Source: Rehmannia glutinosa
Lineage: Eukaryota > Streptophyta > Magnoliopsida > Lamiales > Orobanchaceae
NCBI GenBank assembly: GCA_016081115.2
Contig: JABTTQ020002549.1
Coordinates: forward strand, 248,001-312,000
Length of the DNA stretch: 64,000 nt
Reading direction: 5' to 3'
The position numbers were made by a program, and so were the translations under genes. Each line of letters opens with the position of its first letter. The first letter of the stretch is position 1. A model generated the notes under the pieces. The model made no database searches. It was not told where the DNA came from and saw nothing but the letters and a program-made list of their open reading frames with translations. This document shows positions 11,830-23,993 of this stretch, in pieces.

Positions 11830-14800
11830 AAGGGGTGGACAGCTACACTTCATCTTCTTCATTGTCTCCTTTTTTTCATCTTGTTCAAAGATCTTCTTCT
11901 CTTCTTCTCTTTTTCTCATCGTCACCGCCTTCTTCTTCTTCTTTTCATATGCTTTCCGGCAGCCTTCATCTCTTCTTAATCTTTCTTGTCTTTCCTCCCA
12001 TAGCTGAGTTTGTCTCTTGTTTTCTTCTTCTATTCTTCTCGCATACTCAAGATTACTTTTAGCCACTTGCAAATTTGCTACTTGGTCAAGGTCGGCCCAC
12101 TAGATCCCTCCTTTCTTGCCTGGATCTATGTACTCAATATTTTTGGGCGAAGCCTTCAGTCCGAAACCTCTTCCTCCACCACTACTTCTTCCTCTACAGG
12201 GCGTGTATTGAGGGTCTTCTTTTCCGGTGAGTGACTACTGGAGTGACCAGCAGAGGATCGCGGTAGTCCGCTCGTCGCCTTCTTCGCATAACGTGAGACC
12301 CTTTTTCCCAAGATAAGTCCCAAGCTTGAGCCATGTAGACATATTTGCAAAGTATCCTTCGGGGATGCGGTAGCGTTTTAAATTCATCAACTGATCGTGG
12401 CTCGTCTCCGACATCCGAGATGGCATAAGTGTCTCTCGCTTCACCGGAATGCCTCCATGTTCTTTCAAGATGTTCATAACTCGGGCATCCATTCTTCCTT
12501 CCACTTCCTTCATCCCCGCTTCAATTGTTTTTCTCTTTTCACCATAGATATAGCGAGTGTTGGAGTGGCGAGTCTGAGGAGTTTGGCGATAATGTCACCG
12601 TGACAAGACCTTGTTGGGGGTTTGTGCAATCATCAAGGTCACATATGTCGATCCTTCCCCTCAACAAGCTTTCCTTTCTTTTGTTTCAACACTTCCTCAC
12701 CGACTTTCCTTCGCACCAGATCCTCTTTTCGGCCCGGATCTCTTTCAGGCTTTAAGGTATTCCTCTTCCCTTTTTGGCATCATCAAAAGAGAGAGGAACA
12801 CTGAAACATATCGGCAAGTAGGAAGTCGAGCCTCATTGATAGCCGAGTTTTGTCTCGAGTCCGCTGCGGAGTATGCGACGAAATTCGGATCGAGTAGCGT
12901 TGGACTCTGAAATTAGCTTCATCTCAGCCATGAGAAGGCAGAATTTTCTATTCATGGTTTCTTCCAAACGTCGTAGATCACTCTTATTTTGCTCACGCAT
13001 CGCCTTTGTCTCGCAAAGTGTGAGCTTCATGCATGTGCTCAATGTGTTCTCTCAACTTCGTTTTTGCATCGCATTCTCGGCCTCTCCATACCAAAGCCTT
13101 GTTGAACAATGTCCTGAAGTATCTAACTTGTTCCACACGCATTGTTTCTTCGTTGTTGCCACCATTCCCGATCCTAATCGTTATGCCTCTCGTGTCGCAG
13201 TAAGATTGGCATCTCTATTGTCAAGTTGCATGTCCATAGAGGCCTGGTGCCTCTCCATCCGTTCAACCTCAGCAAATAATGCCTTCAACACTTCGCGAAC
13301 TTCACCGATCGATTACGCCGTTGATCGGATGGCCACGCAGTCGTCAAAGTCATAGTCACCGAACGATGGTACTGGACGAAATGACAGAGCTGGTCTGTGG
13401 CGTGTGCGTTCGTTTCTCTCGACTCTTCATGGAGGTCGGGTACCTCAGGGAAAAAGGAAAAGATTCTATAAAGGATTCATCACCGCCAACCGGGATTTGT
13501 TCAATGATGAGCGGTGCGCGGGAAGTTCCTTTTGGAGTCGAACTGCTGGAGCTTGAGGAACCCGCGCAGTGGACTCGTCTCACCGGGATCTTTGTGAAGT
13601 GGACCCGACTTGCCGACATTTGTCTCAACAACTTCGTTGGTCTCACTGGTTTCTCCAATTAAGTGGACTGGTCCTCGCCTTATCGAAGCGTCATCGGACG
13701 ATGATGAGATTTCCATTGGTGGCGCATCATCAAAATTAAAGGTTTGACGAGTAGTATTGAGATCGACTTGCTCGGCCGGGAACATCCGCAATGAAGTCTT
13801 TTGATCTGTCATGGGGATGACTCGGCTTCTTCATCGCTTCGATCCTTAAAAGTTACATCAGGATTATCTTGAGAATCATGAAGCGCTTATCTCCTTTTCG
13901 AGGGATCAATGATAGCAGGAGGATGTTCTCTACCAGCCTTCTTTACCCCGGAAGTCTCAAACCTCCCGTGGGCCTTCATTACCTCCTCCTCAAGCCTCAA
14001 CCGCAGTGAGGCCTTGACCTCCCTTTCGACAAAGTGTCACTGCCTTAGGGTCTTTCGTGGTGGCATCCATTGGAGTCTCAACCCCATGGATTGCACTTTC
14101 ATCGCCTGCAGTGTTAACTCCCAAGGCGTCGTTTCCTTCCTCAGGCCTCGATCGCATCAGCTAGGCGTCATTAGCCTTCGAGCGCTTGGCACCTCACCAA
14201 ACAGTCTCAACTATCTAAGCTTCGTTGATGGCAACTTGTTGTTCGTTTGGTGGTTGTACTTTCTCCACTTCGCCTCCCGGATTCGTTGTTGAGTCATCCG
14301 CAGATTCTCCAACCTTGCCGCAGTGGAGGAGTTTCTCCCGGCCGGGCGCACCACCGAGTGACTTGGAATGGGGTCACTCGTCTCCGGACTCGATCGCTTT
14401 CTATTGAGTGGTGGTCGTTGGGGCAGGTGGTAAGACACCTTCAATAGGGGTTGGCTCGACCGGGGTCCCCACTATCCCCTTTCATCACCAATTCCTTATC
14501 GCTTCTTCCGAGTGAGCTAGGGAAGTGGTGGCAAGAACAACATGGCGATTTGTCAACCACTCCCATTGGATCAATTTCACCGTGTTCGAGGACTCTCTTG
14601 GTCCCTCCATCAATCTTTGCTCGTGAAGGATTCTCGATTCGTGCAATGCTTGCTGCATTTGCAACTCTTCTCGCGGGCAGCAAAGCAGGTCCGTGATCCT
14701 CATCACCGGCCGATAAGACATCAAGGAGAGGATGTGTGTGTTCGTGGTGCCGGAGATAGGGCGATGCTTGGCCTTCTCACGTGCCTCGCCTTTCCTCTCG

Positions 14801-16336
14801 TCTGTCTTTCCTTCTCCTTGTCCTTGAAGATCTGCAGATATCCGTGCGCTTGTCTTCATCTGTCAGGCCGGGATCACAGTGGTTAGTCCAAGGAAGTTTA
14901 ACAGAGTTCCTCTTCTTCTTCTATAAACTCAGGCCGTTGGAACTGTTTCCTTGATTTACTCAATTTCCATTTCCTCCACTCACGCAGACGATTTTGGATG
15001 TCCGGGTAAGGTGGGATAGGATCATCACATCACTATCAACTCTATCGGCTTCTTCTTCAGGTCTCAATTGCATGGGACTACATCTATTTCTTCAGTTGCC
15101 TCTGCTGACGCCTTCAAACAGACTTAGTCAATGTTTCATCAATTACATTAGGGACTCGATCGCTTGAAGAGTTTTCGGTATTTGTTCGGTGAGTGGTCGA
15201 CTCGGCCGGTTTTTCAAGCTCGGAGCGCTTGATGATTCTTCTTCGTCTTCTAGTTTGTACCGTGAGGGATTTTGGTTCGAGAGATAGTTTCTTTCGAGTC
15301 TTGGCGGCGGGGCGTGCTAGTGTTTTCTTCTAAGGAGCCGACCGTCTTGGCTTATCGATTCTCCTCCTTTTGACGATCGGAGAAGGTATTTGAGAGTCAT
15401 TCTCGATCCGCGCGCCGGGGCAGAGACACGGCTGCAGGGCGGTGACTCTACCTGCAGGGGCGGGAGCAAAGTGATCTTCTTAGCAGCTGCAGGGGCAGCT
15501 TTCTTCTTTGGTGGGGAGGAAACATTTGTATCTTGGTCGCAGATTCCCCCCTCACTTGTGTCGCCTCTCTTGGCGTAGGCTCTCTTCGTGCGCCTGAGAG
15601 GTTTGATCTCGAACATTCTTTTGTTTACATGGAACGCCTTCCCATGTCTAAGAGGACTCCTTTCACCTCCATCATCCGACCAATCACCAGGCCATATCCT
15701 AGGGATCCTCCAAATGTGCCATCTTCCTTGAAGGATTTGTTCCGACATTCTCGCGCATAGTCTGCGTAGACAAACTCAGCCACTTGATTTATTTTTCTTT
15801 CTTCAATGATCGCAACCATTACGATCAACTTTGCTTTTGTGATTGGTCAAAGCCGCCAAATTTGATGTCAATACATTTGGCAACTATGTCCAATAGCTTG
15901 TGATAGTCCTCCTTCAAAGAGCCTCTTCTTGTTTGATGTGTAAACTATTTTATCAAAGATAGTCGGGCTTGGCTATTTCCTTCCAAGCAAGAAATCAAGT
16001 TTACATCACCGTTAATTTCTCGATGCTCCTTCCGTTGGTAGTGAGCGGTGTTCACCAAATCCTTGGCAGAGATGGTGAACTCCTTTCCGTGAACAGATTA
16101 CTTTATTCCTTCATCGTGAATCTCAAAGGATTCACATAGAATTGTGCGACCTCCTCCACATAGGTCATCGAATATTCCATCATCGAAATGATTTCAGCCC
16201 GGTCGCGTTTGGAGTTTTTCAGCTATTTTCTTTTTGAGGCGTCATTGGACCCCTGTTTGACCATGCCCTCGAAATCCACGGTAGACCCGGTGTGGATTTG
16301 CTTTCCTAACTTGATAAAATCATAAATTGGTGCCAT
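11830..16336 (-). pseudogene. ORF3 of element B (long ORF downstream of pol, broken)
   Basis: Starts at ATG 16,336 (MAPIYDFIKLGKQIHTG), matching MASTYDFVKLGKQIHTG in A. It runs about 4.5 kb to the coiled-coil tail near 11,830-12,070, which is rich in E, K and R (EEENKRQTQLWEERQERLRR). The middle is hydrophilic with acidic, Ser- and Pro-rich stretches. Around 13,090-13,140 the minus strand reads VRYFRTLFNKALVW in pieces, a block also found in the fragment at 63,400. The N-terminal third loosely resembles the 'putative plant transposon protein' domain of plant retroelements (low certainty). The position is that of the env-like ORF in SIRE elements, but I see no convincing signal peptide or membrane segment. 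Many frame breaks. Confidence 0.65.
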
Positions 16337-16850
16337 TTTTCAGATTTTATCAAGAAAACTTAGGGATTGATTTGAAGATAGATAGGGTTTTGAGAGAATT
16401 TTTGCCTTTGCTTTCGAGAGAGAGAAATGAAAGTTTTGGTAGTGTGTGAGAGAAACGGGCGAAAATGGTTTAAGTATGGTTTATGAAAGGACATGCGGGT
16501 GGTTTTTGAAATGTGATCAAAATCAATGGTTTAGATTTTGCACGCCTATTTAGCATTTAATGTCTCGTATTTAATACTAAAAGATTTATATCCAATCATA
16601 AGCTTGGTGTGCAGCTTTATGTCCGTAGACACATCATCATTATCTTCGACATCATTCTTAAAAACATTCCCGCTTAGTAAAAACGATGCGTTTTTGTCAC
16701 TTTGCTCATAAGTGACTCAAACTTATCCCTTAGCCGATTTAACTCCTCTTCTCACAGCTTCTTCTTAGTAACTCAGCCTAACATGGTGACTTGGTATATT
16801 GTCTTTCCAATACAAATGGTGATGTACTTAGCTGATTTGTGAGTTCAGCT
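16337..16850 (-). other. Non-coding spacer of B between pol and ORF3
   Basis: No open frame. It corresponds to 9,696-10,028 plus 23,831-23,993 in A, so it shows what A looked like before B inserted. The insertion point corresponds to about 16,490 here. Confidence 0.7.
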
Positions 16851-19815
16851 CTTTTCCTTTTTGTGTTCCATTTCTTTTCTTTGAGTCTTCTCAATGTTAA
16901 CTCAGCTCAATTAACCCCAACTCATGCTTGAGTGCTTCAAATCTTGACTCACATAACGGTTTTGTGAAGATGTCACCAATTGTTTATCGTTGAGATATAT
17001 TCCACGATGATGTCCTTCTTTTCAACATGATCTCTTATGAAGTGATATCTCGACATCGATATGCTTTGTTCTTGAGTGCAACACATGATTTTGAGTGATT
17101 GCAATTGCACTTGTGTTATCACACATGATTGGAATCTCTTTTCTTCTTCAACTTCATAGTCTCTCATTTCTTTGTCTCATCCATAGGACTTGGGCACAAC
17201 AATTGCCGCCCGCAGCTATGTATTCGCTTCACCGTAGAGGTGGCTATTGAATTTTGCTTCTTGCTAAACCAGAAATCACTGTTTCTAAAGCATTTGACAT
17301 GTGCCCGAGGTGCTCTTCTCGTCAACTCGCATCAAAGATAGTCGAGTCCGAATAGCCAATTAGCTTAATCCACCTTCCTTTGGATACCATAAGCCAACTT
17401 CTTGGCTTCCTTTCAAGTATCTCAAGTATTCTCTTAGTCTTGTCATATGGCTCTCTTTTGGAGCAGATTGAAATCTTGCACATACACCTACAACAAAGGT
17501 GATGTCCGCTCTTCTTTGTAAGATAGAGCGTTGATCCAATAAGGCTCAGATCTTGTTTGATCTACTGTGGCTTGCCATCCGCATCCATGTCCATTTTGAT
17601 CGATGTATTCACCGGTATTTTCACGTAAGACTTCTCCTCCATACCAAATTTCTTCATTAAATCTCTCCGGTGTATTTTGTTTTACTTATGAAGGTTCCAT
17701 CCTTCGCTTGTTTCACTTGGAGTCCAAGGAAGAATGTCACTCTCCCATCATGCTCATTTCAAATTTACTTTGCATGAGGTTTGACAATTTTTCACATAGC
17801 TCTTTGTTTGTGGATCCAAAGATGATGTCATCCACATATATTTGAACAAGCAAAGATACTCTTTTTGTCTTGAATTCGAAAAGTGTTCTATCTACTTTTC
17901 CTTTTGTGAATCCATTTTCGATTAAGAATTGTGACAAGGTATCATACCATGTTCGGGTGCCTGTTTCAATCCATACAGGCTTTCTTGAGTTTGTATACCT
18001 TATCTCCAAGAGTTTTCGCTCAAATCCTCGGAGGTTGTTCAACATACACTTATTTTTTTAAATAAGTGGGTCTTTGAACTAATTCCCATACTTTATTTCT
18101 TTCAAACCGATTGACTCTTCTTGCATAGCTTGAATCCAATGTGTGTCATCCAATGCTTGTAACACATCTTTGGGCTCTATTTGCGAGATAAAGCATGTGA
18201 ACATAGCTTCTTGTTAAGTTCTCGATCTTGTTTTGACACCTTCTCTTATATCTCCAATGACAAGTTCGTGGATGGTCTCTCACCATCTTACATCAAAGTT
18301 GAAGTAAGTTAGCCGGGTTCGATTATCTAGCAGTTGTGTTGCCGTGATCGACTCTCTCTCGTAATCACTTAGCTGCAAATTTTCCATTGCTTTTGAGATT
18401 CAAACTATCTCATCTTGTTCTCAATCTATAATTCCATCTTAAACTTCAAAGATAGGACTCTTTCCGTATGGTTGGATGATTTAGCTTATCGGTGACTCTT
18501 CAATGTCTTCTCCATTTACATTTGGCTCATCGAATACCACATGAATGGATTCTTCGCAACCATAGTCCTTTTGTTGAGTACTCTGTAGGCTTTGCTTTCA
18601 GTTGAGTATCCCAAGAAGATACCTTCATCGGCTTTAACATTGAAAGCCTTTAGATTGTCCTTTTGCCATTGTTGTGGATGAAGCATTTACATCCAAATAT
18701 TCTAAAATATGCAACATTTGGTTTTCTTCCACCCAAATCTCATAGGAGTCTTTGTCACCGTCTGCTTGTTTATCATACATCTGTTTTGAGTGTAGCAAGT
18801 TGTGTTGATTGCTTCAGCCCAAAATCTTTTTGGTAATCCCGTTGACTAACATGGTCCTTGCCGCTTCTTTGAGAGTTATGTTCCTTCTTTCTCGCAACTC
18901 CATTCTCTTGTGGGAGTCATTGTCCGATAGTTCATGACCAATACCATTTTCAATACAATATCGAGTTATTATTCCATTGACAAACTCGGTTCCTCCGTCC
19001 GATCTTATTTTGATAATGGTTTGACTCTTCTCATTTGGAATCCTCTTCATCGATTGTGGTAGTTTCGTAGAGAGTTTCTTTCTTCTTGCACATGAATATT
19101 GTCCATGTATATCTTGAGTAGTCATCTACTACCACCAAGGTGTATTTCTTTCCACTTATGCTGGAAGCCGGTTTGGGCCAAATAGATCCATATGCAAAGC
19201 AGATGCAATACTCTTGTTGAAGATGGACATGTCTTTTCTTTGAATGAAGATTTGATTTGTTTTCCTTTTCGACATGCATCACATATACTCCTTCTTGTAT
19301 ACTCGAGTCTGGAAGTCCTTCCACAAGATTACTTCGTGCAAGCTTGTTAATCGTTTTGAAATTTAGGTGACTCCTTTTTGTGCCACGTACCCAACTTGAT
19401 TCAAATTTACTTTCTTTGCTAGTAGACAAGTGTTGTGTGTAGCGGTTGACCAATCTACTACATACATGTTCTTTTGTCCGCATCCTTGTATCACCACTTC
19501 ATTTGATTCAATATCTTTGATTTGGCATATACCCATGTTGAATCCAACATTGTAGCCCTTGTCACAGAGCCGATCGATACTCGAGAAGTTGAAGTTGAGT
19601 CCTTCAACATATGCAACATCCGTGATTTCTAATCCATTCCTCTTGATGGATCCAATGCCTCTTATTTCACCTGGAGCTTCATTTCCACCAAATATGACTT
19701 TTGCTCCTTTAACTTCCTTGAATTTTGACAGATTTTTCTTGTTTCTGTCATATGTCCTGGAATAAACCGCTATCCATGTACCAGGTTCCTTGGCACTCAC
19801 TGCTTGAACTCGCAA
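16851..19815 (-). pseudogene. Pol of element B: protease, integrase, RT, RNase H (broken)
   Basis: On the minus strand: protease about 19,815-19,480, with FKEVKGAKVIFGGNEAPGEI; the active site WYMDSG is present but in a shifted frame near 19,765. Integrase follows, about 19,420-18,500, with KKYTLVVVDDYSRYTWTIF and the zinc-finger part CDACRKGKQIKSSFK in another frame near 19,260. RT is about 18,250-17,700, with ENGFTKGKVDRTLFEFKTKR and YVDDIIFGSTNKELC. RNase H is about 17,500-16,950. Domain order and motifs match A. Indels separate the pieces; no continuous frame as written. Confidence 0.85.
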
Positions 19816-22153
19816 TCAAGGAAATAAAGTTTTAGGTACCCATATTTGTGCGGGTCTGAAGGGTTAGAGTTGTAAGATGATCCAACCAACTTATAGCCAA
19901 ATGATTTGACACGAGGGGTTGCCATCTATCGAGTTCCATAACCATAATTAATCTTGGCAAATTGCTTGGGGATTTTAGGTTCATACAACTGTTTCTTTTG
20001 TCTCGTATGCCTGTGTATATGTTTTAGCAATCGCCTTCTTTGGGTAATTGTGGTGTCTCCGAGTGTAGTGCCTAGGTGCATATTTGTGGTGTCTCTGAGT
20101 GTAGTGCTTCTTTGGAATGGCCTTTGCTTTGAGTTGAGTTCTAGGCCTTTGCCATTTGGGCTTATATTCCATAAGTCTATGCCGATAGTCCACTTCATTC
20201 CAATCACTTGGCTAGGATATTTTCTACCATTCCCATCATATGTATTGCTTTTATAGATTTTTTCGGGATTTTTGGTAGCTCGCTTCTTCTTTACTGAGTA
20301 TTTTTGTTTGGAGTTTTTGAGGAACTCGATCAATCTCTTCTCATTTGTCCTTTCAGCCGCACTCAATCGGTTTTTTTCCTTTTCCTTTTTTATAACCAAG
20401 GCCAGTTTGATTGTAATTGTGCTTTGGAGTGAATGTGTGTGTAACATTTAGAGTTTTGGATTTTTAAACTCTTCATTGCTTGAAGATCCGTTTTCCAAAA
20501 TCACTTTTGGAGTTGACATAGCACAGAGGAATTAAATCCTAAGCCCTGTCTTGTCTCCACATTCTCTTTGACTCATAATAAGATCATCCAATGATTTAGA
20601 TGCCTTAGTAAATGATGCAATCACGTTTTTGAGGTCATTCTCCCTCTTTTCTATGGCAACTATTTCTCGCTGTTAGCTTAGCATTTTCACCTTTAAACTT
20701 TCATTCTCATCACTATTTGACTTAGAGTACTCGACCTTCTTAGTCACTTTGAGTTTTGGCTCTTGAGTAGGATGTTTTCCTCATTTAATAGTGTGTGTGA
20801 GGATTTAATGTGTTCAAAATCTTTCATCAATTTGCCTAATGAATCATAAAGATCGGTGGGTGATGAAGTGTGTGTGTCTGAGTCACTATCACTAGAGTCC
20901 GAGTTTGATGAGTTAGAGTGTACCTCATCTTCTTGGTCGGTTTGATCCTGTTCTTGGCCATTAAATGATCGGGCTTCCTCTTCGTAGTCACTTGAGTAGT
21001 CGCCTTCGCGCTCTCAATCACTGTCTCTCTTGACTTGGCTGTCTCGTGATCTCTGTGCAGCCCATCATTGCCTTTTTCTTTTCTTGTCTTCTTCTTTCTC
21101 TCAAGACCTTTCTTTCTTCTTCATTCCTGTATTTGTTGACTACAGGATATGGGCAATCAATGGCATAGTGACCTGGTTGTCTACAATTCCAAAGATAGAT
21201 ATTCAACCTTTTGATCGCTTCTTTCCATTCTTGGATTGTCAACCCTTTGATATTCGGTTTTTGATGATTTGTTCTCTTGGTTGGCCTATCTTCCTTGATT
21301 TGGAGGGAGCCGAGTGTCTTCGGAAGATTCACCTTGCCTCTCTTGTAGTTCTTATTGAAGAACTTGTTGAACCTTTAGCCATCGGGCTATTTCTTCCGGA
21401 TCAATGACTTCTTTGACCTCAGCTCTCTTCCCATCTTTAACAATTAGAAAATTGTTTTGGGTACAACTGTCTCTTCCTGGTCTTTTCTTCTCACTCAAAC
21501 TCGTAGGCTTTGAGATCCGAGAACAATTCATGATTGGATGTCTTTGATAGGTCCATGGAATGTCTCGTGCCATGACCTTCATTTCCCATTCATTTTGGAA
21601 GACTTTTTAGGATCTTCATACACATTTCTTCGTGTATATTCCTTTCCAAGTGCGAGATAGCTCGTTGGTGATTTTCGTGAACCGAGCATCCAGTTGATCC
21701 GGTTTTCTCCCGAGATCATTTTGAAGTTCTCAAATTTCTCGTACAACCTCGGATAATTTGTTTTCTTTGATTTGCTCGAGCCTTCACAAATCAATGTTAG
21801 CTTGTCCTGATTTCTTTATCCGTTTTGCATGATTTGACTTCATTGAACATAGCTTTGTCAAGGTTTTGTCAATGATGTCCTTGGCTACATTGTCCAGGTT
21901 GTATCATTTTTCTGTCATCATTTGTCCATTCGGTTCTTGGTTTTTCAACCATCGTCCGGGAGCAACATCCTCTTCTCCTTCACCGCAGCTCTTCTTACAG
22001 ATTGTGTTCACCTTTAAGATTTGCAGTGGCCCATCCTCTATCACTATCCACATCTCATCATGTAATCTTTGATAGATGAGCCGAGATACGAATTTTCCAA
22101 TCATCAAATTCTTCAATAGTGAACATAGGGATGCGTGTCAAATTTGCTTCCAT
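19816..22153 (-). pseudogene. Gag of element B (broken)
   Basis: Start is ATG at 22,153 (MEANLTRIPMFTIEEFDDW), the copia UBN2-type gag beginning. A zinc knuckle is visible in 21,332-21,018 as LWNCRQPGHYAIDC, with the first cysteine replaced by Leu as written. The stretch 20,447-19,926 is the basic, Lys-rich region before the protease. Several frame breaks divide it into pieces of 70-170 codons, longer than those in A. Confidence 0.8.
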
Positions 22154-22264
22154 GATAATAACTTTTAATGATAAAAAGAGTTTTGAAAGTTTAAGTACTA
22201 AAGCGGACTTTGAAAAGTTTGGAGATCGATTGAAGAACGGTGCGGAAGGCTCAATGAACCAACC

Positions 22265-22275
22265 GCTCGATACCA
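22265..22275 (-). other. Primer-binding site of element B, one base short
   Basis: On the minus strand the site reads TGGTATCGAGC, whereas A has TGGTATCAGAGC. The A of a CAG triplet is missing. The surrounding bases (GTGG upstream, GGTTGGTTCATTGAG downstream) are identical in both elements. Confidence 0.85.
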
Positions 22276-22277
22276 CT

Positions 22278-23830
22278 TGTAGGTCCCAAGGGGTGTAAGT
22301 GTAAGGTTTAGAAGGGGGTTGAATAAACCTTACCAAATTTCCGATTTAGTCCTTTTAAATATACGAGTTGATACTACATTTGTGTCTTGGTGATGCCAAT
22401 TTAGTTAATCAGAGAGTTAGTCTCTCAATGAGACTCAATCGAGTGTTGATGGAATAACTCAATTGTTAAGTCTAAATTAACTCAATCGAGGTTTGTTTTC
22501 ATTGGAAGACTTAACACCCTTAAGTTTGGTTAAGCAAGGATTTAGTGCTTGGTTTAGTACTTAGAAATTATCAAGTGGATAGCAAATTTATCGTGCCAGA
22601 TATAAGCAACTAAGATGCGAGGAATTAAAGTCTTTGAAATGTAAATGACACAATAAAATTTTTTTATAGAGGTTCGAAGGTGGGGTAATTCTTCTACTCC
22701 TCTCTTCTCCAACTCCTGGAGGAATCCACTAGGTATTGATCAAGATACAAAGTGGTAACAGTCCAGATACAAGTCTTGATCACACGGTGACTTGATCCTT
22801 TGGGACTCGATCCGAGACGCCTTGATCACTGGTGGCTTCTCATACGACTCGGCTTCTTCACAGGCACTGCCTTTGCTACACTACACTCACTTGCTCAAGC
22901 TCTTTGGATTTGATCACGAAGCCCTCCAAAAGATCAAGACTTGGTTCGACCCGAACCTTCCTACAATCCTTCGTGGAATGTAGACCCTTGATTTTTCAAA
23001 GTATTTTCCTCTTCAACTGATTCAAGTTATCTTTCCTTCACAGGTGAGTGTTGGATTGATGTTCTTCGTAGTGTAGGCTTGAGGATTGAGAATATTTGAT
23101 TTTCTAATAATTGCTTGAACGTTTTTGGTTCCGGGTCCGCTTGGTTCACTTGGTCTCTTTTTCTCAAATAAACTCCTCGGCCTTTTATAGTGATCTTTCA
23201 AAAATTTGCCCGTTGAAGAGATAGGCTTATTTTTGAATGTCACTTGCGATCGTTAGCTTGTCTTGTTGCGATCCTTGGAATTCTTTGTTTCCTCGTATGA
23301 ATTTTTCTTTACCTTTTCGAGTTCGACACGGTGTAGTGCTTCCCATTGGTTTATTCCTTTTGCACGCTTCCTCGGGATCGAGCACTTGAGAAAGATAGTA
23401 TGGAGATATTACTTGTTTAGGTAATTCTCTTGATTTTCGGCAACGGATCTTTTCGATTATCTCGACTTGTTGCATTTCCTTGCTTTCCCAGGTGACTTAG
23501 AGTCACTTCCAATCATGGATGACTCTTCTGTCACTTCAACTTGAGACTTGGCTTTTTTGAGTTGACTTGATTGACACTCCACTCGATTTGTATCTCAGGT
23601 TGCTTCTTCAAGAGAGTTCCGTCTACTCTCTTTTGCCATACTCTGGTGTCTTTGCAATGAGTCTTCATTTTAGTCTCCGGTTGTCTTCTTGCATGTTTGG
23701 GCATAGCCGATTTAACTCGGCTTGACCAGCCCTATTTATTACAATGCGTTTACAACAAAAATGGGATGCCAACTTCCTATTCTAAGTTTTACATGGCATT
23801 CATCAAAATCTAAACAATAAATTTCTAACA
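22278..23830 (-). repeat. 5' LTR of element B
   Basis: 1553 bp, the same length as the 3' LTR. On the minus strand it runs TGTTAGAAATT to GGGACCTACA. The following bases (23,831-23,835, ACCCG) are the flank duplication, after which element A resumes. Confidence 0.92.
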
Positions 23831-23993
23831 ACCCGCACGCCCTTTCATGAACCATACTTAAACCTTTTTTCGTCGTTTCTCTCACACACTACCAAAATGT
23901 TCAATTTCTCTTAGAAGCAAAGGCAAAACTCTCTCAAAACCCTATCAATCTTCAAATCACCTTCTAAGTTTCACTCCGTAAAATCCTCGAAAA

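Larger units (their letters stand above)
10029..23830 (-). mobile_element. Element B: SIRE/Maximus-like Ty1/copia retrotransposon, structurally complete
   Basis: A 13,802-bp element on the minus strand, inserted in element A, which belongs to the same family. Both LTRs are 1553 bp (10,029-11,581 and 22,278-23,830). Flanks are ACCCA and ACCCG, a 5-bp duplication with one difference. B's own copy of the same spacer (near 16,490) reads ACCCG in reverse complement, supporting G as the original. On the minus strand the order is 5' LTR, primer site, gag, protease, integrase, RT, RNase H, spacer, ORF3, polypurine tract, 3' LTR. Coding regions contain many single-base breaks. Confidence 0.92.

Noticed and set aside
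11808..16336. Numerous + strand ORFs rich in Ser, Phe and Leu within element B
   Set aside because: They are antisense to the Glu/Lys-rich ORF3 on the minus strand, which aligns with ORF3 of element A.
11830..16336. Calling ORF3 an envelope gene
   Set aside because: Position fits SIRE env-like ORFs, but I see no signal peptide, cleavage site or membrane anchor.
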